From positions 1 to 37,918 of the forward strand of contig NZ_BMWB01000039.1 of the NCBI RefSeq assembly GCF_014651015.1: a stretch of 37,918 bases of DNA, read 5' to 3'. The stretch is from Streptomyces xantholiticus. GTDB lineage: Bacteria > Actinomycetota > Actinomycetes > Streptomycetales > Streptomycetaceae. Of this stretch, positions 9,787-18,700 are shown in pieces. Each line of letters begins with the position of its first letter. Position 1 is the stretch's first letter. Below the pieces are notes generated by a model that ran no database searches, was not told where the DNA came from, and saw only the letters and a program-made list of their open reading frames with translations. A program made the position numbers and the translations under genes.

Positions 9787-12700
9787 ATGGCCACCGATCA
9801 GAAGCAGCTCATCGAGGCGCTCCGGAAATCCCTGAAAGAGACCGACAGGCTCCGCCAGCTCAACAAGCGGCTGCTCGCGCAGGCCGGCGAGCCGTTGGCG
9901 ATCGTCGGCATGAGCTGCCGCTACCCCGGCGGCGTCACCTCCCCCGAGGAGCTGTGGGAACTCGTCGCGTCGGGGCGCGACGCCATCGGCGGGCTGCCCG
10001 CCGACCGGGGCTGGGACCCGGAACGCATCTACGACCCGAGCATGACGCGGCCCGGCGCCGTGTCCACCAGCGGCGGCGGCTTCCTCGACAAGATCGCCGA
10101 GTTCGACGCCGAGTTCTTCGGCATCAGCCCCCGCGAGGCCCTTGCCATGGACCCGCAGCAGCGTCTGCTGCTGGAGGCGTCGTGGGAGGCGTTCGAGCAC
10201 GCGGGCATCGACCCGACCTCGCTGCGCGGCAGCGACACCGGCGTCTTCTGCGGCGTCGGCACCAGCGACTACTGCACGGTGCCGGCAGGCAGCCTGCCGC
10301 ACATCGAGGGTTTCCAGCTGACCGGCGGGGCGGCCAGTGTGTCCTCCGGCCGCATCTCCTACGTGCTCGGCCTGGAGGGCCCCGCGGTGTCCGTCGACAC
10401 CGCGTGCTCCTCGTCCGCGGTCGCCCTGCACATGGCCACGCAGGCCCTGCGCGCGGGCGAGTGCTCCATGGCGCTCGTCGGTGGAGTGACCGTCATGTCC
10501 GGTCCGTTCCTCCTGGCGGAGTTCAGCCGCCAGCAGGCGGTGTCCCCGGACGGCCGCTGCCGTGCCTACGCGGCGTCCGCCGACGGGACGGGCTTCTCCG
10601 ACGGTCTCGGCCTCGTGGTGCTGGAGCGGTTGTCCGACGCCAAGCGCAACGGACGCCGGATCCTCGGACTCATCCGGGGTACGGCGGTCAACCAGGACGG
10701 TGCCAGCAACGGAATGACCGCGCCCAACGGCCCCTCCCAGGAGCGGGTGATCCGGCAGGCGCTGGCCAACGCCGGGCTGACACCGTCGGACGTGGACGCG
10801 GTCGAGGGCCACGGGACGGGTACGAAGCTGGGTGACCCGATCGAGGCCCACGCGCTGCTGGCCACGTACGGCCGTGAGCGTGATGGCGACCCGCTGTGGC
10901 TGGGGTCGATCAAGTCGAACATCGGCCACACCTCGCTCGCCGCAGGCGTCGCGGGTGTGATCAAGATGGTGATGGCGATGCGGCACGGGGTGCTGCCGCA
11001 GACCCTGCACGTGGACGAGCCGTCGCCGCACATCGACTGGGACGCCGGCGACGTCAAGCTGCTCACGGACGCACGGAGTTGGCCTGCCGGGGAGAGGCCC
11101 CGTCGCGCCGCAGTGTCGTCGTTCGGCGTGAGCGGCACCAACGCGCACATCATCCTGGAGGAGGCCCCCGCCGAGGAGCCCGCCGACAGCGCCTCCGCGC
11201 CGCGTGCGATGCCCGCCGTCCCGGTGACGGTGTCCGGCAGGACCGCTGCCGCGATGCGTGCCCAGGCCGACCGGCTCCGCACGTACGCGCTGGCGCGAGG
11301 CGACCTGTCCCTGGTCGACCTCGGCTTCTCCGCGGCCACCACCCGGGCCCACCTGGAGCACCGTGCTGTCGTGGCCGCTGTCGACCGCGACCAGTTGCTG
11401 TCCGGGCTGGCCGCCCTGTCCGCCGGTGAGCCGTCGCCCGTCGTCGTCGAGGGCCGCGCCGCGCCCGGCGCCAAGCCGGTGTTCGTGTTCCCGGGTCAGG
11501 GTGCGCAGTGGGTGGGCATGGCGGTGGAGTTGCTGGATGCTTCGCCGGTGTTCGCTGCGGAGATCGCCGCGTGTGGTGAGGCGTTGGCGGAGTTCGTGGA
11601 CTGGAGTTTGGAGGACGTGCTGCGGGGCGCGTCGGGTGCGCCGTCGCTGGAGCGGGTCGATGTGGTGCAGCCCGCGCTGTTCGCGATGATGGTGAGCCTG
11701 GCGGCGCTGTGGCGCTCCTACGGTGTCGAGCCGTCCGCGGTCGTGGGCCACTCGCAGGGTGAGATCGCCGCGGCGTATGTGGCCGGTGGGTTGTCGTTGC
11801 GGGATGCCGCCCGGATCGTGGCGCTGCGCAGCCAGTTGGTCCGCGACCGCCTCGCGGGTCTGGGCGGCATGATGTCGGTGGCGCTGCCGGTCGAGCGGGT
11901 GGAGGAGTTGCTCGCTCCGTACGCGGGCCGGGTGTCGGTGGCGGCGGTGAACGGTCCGGCGGCGGTCGTGGTCGCCGGTGAGCCGCAGGCGCTGGACGAG
12001 GTGCTGGCCGCATGCGAACGCGACGGGATCCGGGCCCGCCGGGTCAACGTGGACTACGCATCGCACTCGACGCAGGTGGAGGCCATCGAGGCCGATCTGC
12101 TGGAGGCCCTTGCCCCCGTGAAGCCCGCGAGCGGGCGGGTCCGGTTCTACTCCACGGTCACGGGCGGTTTCATCGACACCGCCACGATGGACGCCGGCTA
12201 CTGGTACCGGAACCTGCGCGCCCAGGTCGGTTTCGAACCCGCCGTCCGCGCCCTCATCGACAACGGTGCCGGGTGCTTCCTGGAGATGTCCCCCCACCCG
12301 GTGCTCGCCATGGCCGTGGAGGAGATCACCGCCGCCCATGGCCCGGGCAACCGGATCGGAGTGGTCGGCTCCCTGCGCCGCGACGAGGGCGGACCGGCCC
12401 GCTTCATGCTCTCGCTCGGCCAGGCACACGCCGCCGGTGTGAAGGTCGACTGGGCCGCCTGTTTCGCGGACTCCGGCGCCCAGCAGGTCGCCCTGCCCGT
12501 CTACGCCTTCCAGCACAAGCGCTACTGGCTGGACGCCACCGGTCTTGCCGACGCCTCCGCGGTCGGCCTCGGCCGGGTCGAGCATCCCGTCCTCGCCGCC
12601 GCCGTGCAGGTCGGCGACCGTGACGAGTGGGTCTTGACCGGCCGCGTGTCCCACCAGGGGCAGCCGTGGACCCGCGACCACGCGCTGTTCGGCACGGTCG

Positions 12701-15700
12701 CCCTCCCCGGCTCCGCGCTGGTGGAGCTGGTCCTGTCCGCGGGCCGCCACGTGGGCTGCGATCTGATCGAGGAGCTGAATCTCGACGCCCCGCTGGTCCT
12801 GGCCGAAGACGCCGGCGCACGGGTCCAGGTCACGCTCGGCCAGGCCGACGCCGAAGGCCGCCGTGAGGTGGCGGTCTACTCGCGGCCGGACACCGGCGAG
12901 GAGCAGTCCGCAGAGGCCGTCTGCCACGCACGCGGCCGGATCGCCCCCGGTGCGGAGCCGCTGTCCGCCCGGCCACTCGAGTGGCCGCCCGCCGGCGCCG
13001 AGCCGGTGTCGGTGGACGCCCTGTACGCCTCACTGGCCGAACTCGGCCTCGACTGCGGCCCGATGCTGCAGTGTGCGCAGTCGGCGTGGACCCTCGGTGG
13101 CGAGGTGTACGCCGAACTCGCCCTGCCCGAGGGAACCGAGCCCGGCGGTTTCGCGATCCACCCGGCTCTGCTGGAAACTGCTCTGCACACCGCCCACCGA
13201 TCCGCCGCCGACGCGGCACCGTCGGCGGAGTCCTGGGCGGGTGTGCGGCTGGCGGGTGACAAGGTCTCCCGGGCGCGGGCGCGTATCGCCGCAGTCGGCG
13301 AGGGCGTACTGAGGCTCGACGTCTTCGACGCCGAAGGCACGCCCGTGGCGCACGTCGACCGGGTCGCGGTGCGGGCCGCCGACCCCGCCCGGTTCGGGCA
13401 GATGCGCCGCGGGCAGAACTCGCTGTTCCGCCTGGACTGGGTTCCCGTCAAGGTCGGCGCGGCCAAGCCGGTGCGGACGGCCGCGCTGGGCGAGGTCGCC
13501 GGTGTGGCCGATCGCCACCCCGATCCGGCCGCGCTCGAGCTGGCGGTCGCGGAGGGCGCGGCTGTCCCGCAGGCGGTTGTGGCCGTGATCGACACTCCCG
13601 CCGGGGAGACGCCCTCGGCGGTGCGTGACGCCGCCGGGCAGGCCGTGTCGCTGGTGCGGCGATGGCTTGCCGGCGGGTCGCTGGACGGGGCCACGCTGAT
13701 CGTGGTCACGCGCGGAGCGGTGGCGGTCGGGGACGAGGTTCCCGACGCGGCGCAGGCCGCGGTGTGGGGCGTCGTGCGGGCCGCGCAGTCCGAGCACCCC
13801 GGCCGCTTCCTGATCGTGGACGCGGACGGGGACGAGGAGCGGGAGTGGGGTGCGCTGATCGGTCTCGACGAGCCACAGCTCGCCGTGCGCGACGGCAGGG
13901 TTCTCGCTCCCCGGCTGGCCCGGGTGCCGGGCGGTTCGGCGGACCGGCACAAGCCCGTTGACCTTGACGGCACCGTGCTGATCACCGGTGGCTTCGGAGC
14001 CCGGTTCGCCGAGCACCTCGTCAAGCGCCACGGCGCCCGCCACCTGGTGCTGGCCGCCCCGGGAGGCCAGGCCGACGAGCTTTCCGCCGAGCTGGAGTCC
14101 CTCGGCGCGCAGGTGCGCGTCGCGCCGTGCGACGTCACGGACCGGGACCAACTGGCCGCGCTGCTCGGCTCCCTGGAGCACCCCCTGACCGCGGTCGTCC
14201 ACGCTGCGGGCGTGCCGGACGCGGGTCTGATCGAGACCCTTTCCGACGAGCGGCTGGACACGGTGCTGCGGGCCACGGTGGACGCGGCCTGGCATCTGCA
14301 CGAGCTGACCGCGGGTGCGGACCTCTCCGCGTTCGTGCTGTTCTCCTCCTTCGGGGGGCTGGTCGGCATCCCGGGCCAGGCGGCCACCTCCGCGGCGGAC
14401 GCGGCCCTGGCGGCGCTGGCGAGCAGCCGCCGCTCGGCCGGGCTCCCCGGCACCGCGCTCGCCTGGGGCTTCTGGGCCGACGGCCGCGGCACCACCGAAC
14501 TCGGCTCGGCCGACCTCGCCCTCGTCGCCCAGGCCGGAATCCTTCCGCTGCCCACCGAGCTCGGACTCGATCTCTTCGACCGCGGGGTCGCCGCCGACGA
14601 GCCGCTGCTGGCCCCGGTCGAGCTGGATCCGGCGGTCCTGCGGGAGCAGGCCCGGGCCGGACTGCTGCCCGCCGTGCTGCGCGGACTCGTGCGGGTGCCC
14701 GCCCGGCGCGCGGCGTCCGGCGGCACCCTGGCGCGGCGCCTGGCCGAGGTGCCGGAGGCCGAGCGGGAGCACGTGGTGCTGGAACTGGTGCGAGCGCAGG
14801 TCGCGTCCGTGCTCGGCCACGCCTCCGCCGACGAGGTGGACAGCGAGCGCGCCTTCAAGGAGCTCGGCTTCGACTCCGTCAGCGCGGTCGAACTGCGCAA
14901 CCGGCTCTCGCAGGGCACCGGCGTGCCGCTGCCCGCCACCGTCGTGTTCGACCACCCCACTCCGATGGCCGTCGCGCGGCTGCTGCTCTCGCAGGTCGAC
15001 GGCACGGCGGACGCCGCCGTCCCGTCCGCGCAGAAGAGGCGCGGGGCGGTGGACGAGCCGCTGGCGATCGTCGGCATCGGGTGCCGCTACCCCGGCGGCA
15101 TCACATCCGCGGAAGACCTGTGGAAGCTCGTGGCCGACGGCGGCGACGTGATCGGCCCCATGCCCGCCGACCGCGGCTGGGACCTGGAGCGGCTCTACAG
15201 CCCGGACCGCGAGCAGGTCGGCACGACCTACGCGCGGGGCGGCGGCTTCATCACAGGCATGGGCGACTTCGACGCCGAGTTCTTCGGCATCAGCCCGCGC
15301 GAGGCCGTGGCCATGGACCCCCAGCAGCGCCTGCTGCTCGAGACCTCCTGGGAGACCCTGGAGCACGCCGGGATCGACCCGACGTCCCTGCGGGGCAGCG
15401 ACGCCGGCGTCTTCGTCGGCATCACCGGCTCCGACTACGGGATCCTCGTGCCCAGCGAGTACGAGGGCTACCGCGTCACCGGCACCATGTCCAGCGTCGC
15501 CTCCGGCCGTATCGCCTACACCCTGGGCCTGGAGGGCCCTGCCGTGTCGGTGGAGACGGCCTGCTCGTCCTCCGGGGTCGCGCTGCACCTCGCGGCGCAG
15601 GCGCTGCGAAGCGGCGAGTGCTCGCTCGCCCTGGCAGGCGGCGTGACGTTCATGACGACGCCGATCACGATGACCGAGTTCAGCCGACAAGGGGCGAACT

Positions 15701-18700
15701 CACCGGACGGCCGCTGCCGCGCCTACGCGGCGTCCGCCGACGGGACGGGCTTCTCCGACGGTCTGGGCCTGGTGGTGCTTGAGCGGTTGTCCGACGCCAA
15801 GCGCAACGGGCGGCGCATCCTGGGCCTGATCCGGGGCACGGCGATCAACCAGGACGGCGCGAGCAACGGCCTGACGGCGCCCAGCGGTCCGGCGCAGGAG
15901 CGGGTGATCCGGCAGGCGCTGGCCAATGCCGGACTGTCGCCGGCCGATGTGGACGCGGTCGAGGGCCACGGCACCGGCACCGTCCTCGGTGACCCGATCG
16001 AGGCGCAGGCCGTGCTCGCGACGTACGGCCGTGAGCGTGACGGCGACCCGCTGTGGCTGGGATCGATCAAGTCGAACATCGGCCACACCTCGGGTGCCGC
16101 CGGCGTCGCCGGCGTCATCAAGATGGTGATGGCGATGCGGCACGGGGTGCTGCCGAAGACCCTCCACGTGGACACGCCGTCCCCGCACATCGACTGGCAG
16201 TCGGGCGAGGTCGAGCTGCTCACCGAGGCCAGGGAGTGGCCGGTCGACGGACGTCCCCGCCGGGCGGGCGTGTCGTCGTTCGGGGTGAGCGGCACCAACG
16301 CGCACATCATCGTCGAGGAGGCGCCGGCCGAGACCCCGGCCGACGGCTCCGGGACCGTGGCTCCGGCTCCCGCGACGCCGGTGCTGCTCTCCGCGCGCAC
16401 CGAGGTGGCGGTGCGCGCCCAGGCCGAGCGCCTGCGGCGGCACCTGCTGGAAAACCCCGGGCTCTCGGTGCTCGACCTCGGGTACTCCCAGCTGACCACG
16501 CGGGCGTCGCTGGACCACCACGCGGTGCTTGTGGCCGCCGACCGGGACGAGCTGGCCGCAGAGCTGGCCGCGTTCGCCGTCGGCGACGTGACCGAGCAGA
16601 CGGCCTCCGGCCGTCTTTCCACCACCGTCAGGCCGGTGTTCGTGTTCCCGGGTCAGGGTGCGCAGTGGGAGGGCATGGCGGTGGAGTTGCTGGATGCGTC
16701 GCCGGTGTTCGCTGCGGAGATCGCCGCCTGTGGTGAGGCGTTGGCGGAGTTCGTGGACTGGAGTTTGGAGGACGTGCTGCGCGGTGCTCCGGGTGCGCCG
16801 TCGCTGGAGCGGGTCGATGTGGTGCAGCCCGCGCTGTTCGCGATGATGGTGAGCCTGGCGGCGCTGTGGCGCTCCTACGGTGTCGAGCCGTCCGCGGTCG
16901 TGGGCCACTCGCAGGGCGAGATCGCCGCGGCGTACGTGGCCGGTGGGTTGTCGTTGCGGGATGCCGCCCGGATCATCGCGGTGCGCAGCCGGATCGCCCG
17001 CGACCGACTCATGGGCAGCGGCTGCCTGGCGTCGCTCGCCCTGCCGGCCGAGCAGGTCGAGCAGCTGATCGCGCCGTACGGGGACCATGTGTCCGTGGCG
17101 GCCGTGAACGGCCCGGCGGCGGTTGTCGTCGCCGGCGACCAGGACTCGATCGATGCGCTGGTGGAGCACTGCGAACGCGAGGAGATCCGGGCCAAGCGGA
17201 TTCCGGCCACCTTCGCCTCCCACTCGCCGCACGTGGAGGTGGCCCGCGCCGAGATGCTGGAGGCGATCGCCCCGGTCGAGCCGCGCAGCGGGAACGTCCC
17301 GCTGTACTCCACGGCGCTCGGCGCGTTCGTCGACACAGCGACCATGGACGCCGGGTACTGGTACGCCAACCTGCGCAACCCGGTCGGCTTCGAGCCCGCG
17401 ATCCGCGCGCTGGTCGAGGGCGGCGCAGGCTGCTTCCTGGAAATGTCCCCGCACCCGGTGCTGGGCGTGGCGATGGAGGAGACCGCCGCCGCCGGCGCGG
17501 GACGGGTCGGCGTGGTCGGCTCGCTGCAGCGACAGCAGGGCGGCATGAAGCGGTTCCTGCTGTCCCTCGCCGAGGCGCACGTGGCCGGGGTGAAGGTCGA
17601 CTGGGCCGCCTGCTTCGCCGACTCCGGCGCCCAGCAGGTCCCACTGCCCACCTACGCCTTCCAGCGCAAGCGGTACTGGCCGAGCGCACGCCCGGTCGCG
17701 GGCGACCCGACCGTCTCCGGACTCGGCCGCGTCGAGCACCCGGTCCTGACGGCGGGCATGCAGCTCGCCGACCGGGACGAGTGGGTGCTCACCGGCCGCC
17801 TGTCCCATGAGTCGCAGCCCTGGCTCCGCGACCACGCCGCCTTCGGCCTCCCGGTCGCGCCCAACACGACGCTGGTCGAGCTGGCGCTGGCCGCCGGCCG
17901 CGGTGTCGGGACGCCGCTGCTCGACGAGATGATGTTCGAGGCGCCGCTGCTGCTGCCCGACGGCGCGGCGCTGCAGATCCAGGCGATCGTGGGCGCTCCC
18001 GGAGAGGACGGCCGCCGCCCGGTGGCGGTCCACTCCCGCCCGGACGGTGACCAGCACGCCGAAGCGACCCGCCACTGCACCGGCTGGCTGACGCCGGACG
18101 CCGAGCCCGCCGCGGGCTGGGCGGGTGAGTGGCCGCCCGCCGGCGCCGAGCCGGTGCCGGTGGACGGGCTGTACGCCGCGCTGGCCGACCTCGGCCTCGA
18201 CTGCGGCCCGGCGCTGCACGGTGTGCGGGCAGCATGGCGCTCCGGAAGCGAGGTGTACGCCGAGCTCGCGCTGCCCGAGGACATCGGCGCCGCGGACTTC
18301 GGCATCCACCCGGCCCTGTTCGAGTCCGCGCTGCACTGCGGGCAGTTGGGCTTCGCCGAGCAGGGCTCGCCGAAGCTGCCGGTCTCCTGGTCCGGGGTGC
18401 GGCTGGCCGCGACCGGCGCCGCCCGGGGCCGCGCGCGTGTCACCTGCGACGGCGACACGCTGCGGTTGGACGTCTTCGGCGAGGACGGCGCCCTCGTGCT
18501 CGGCGTGGACCGCGTCGCCTTCCACGAGGTCGATCCCGCCCACCTCGAGGAGCTGCGCCGCGGCCAGAGCTCGCTGTACCGCGTGGACTGGGTTCCGGTT
18601 CCGGTCGGCGCTGCCACGCCGGTGCGGCTGGCCGCGCTGGGTGGGGCCGTCGGGGGAGGGGCTGACAGGTACGCCGACCTGGCCGACCTCGAACGGGCCG

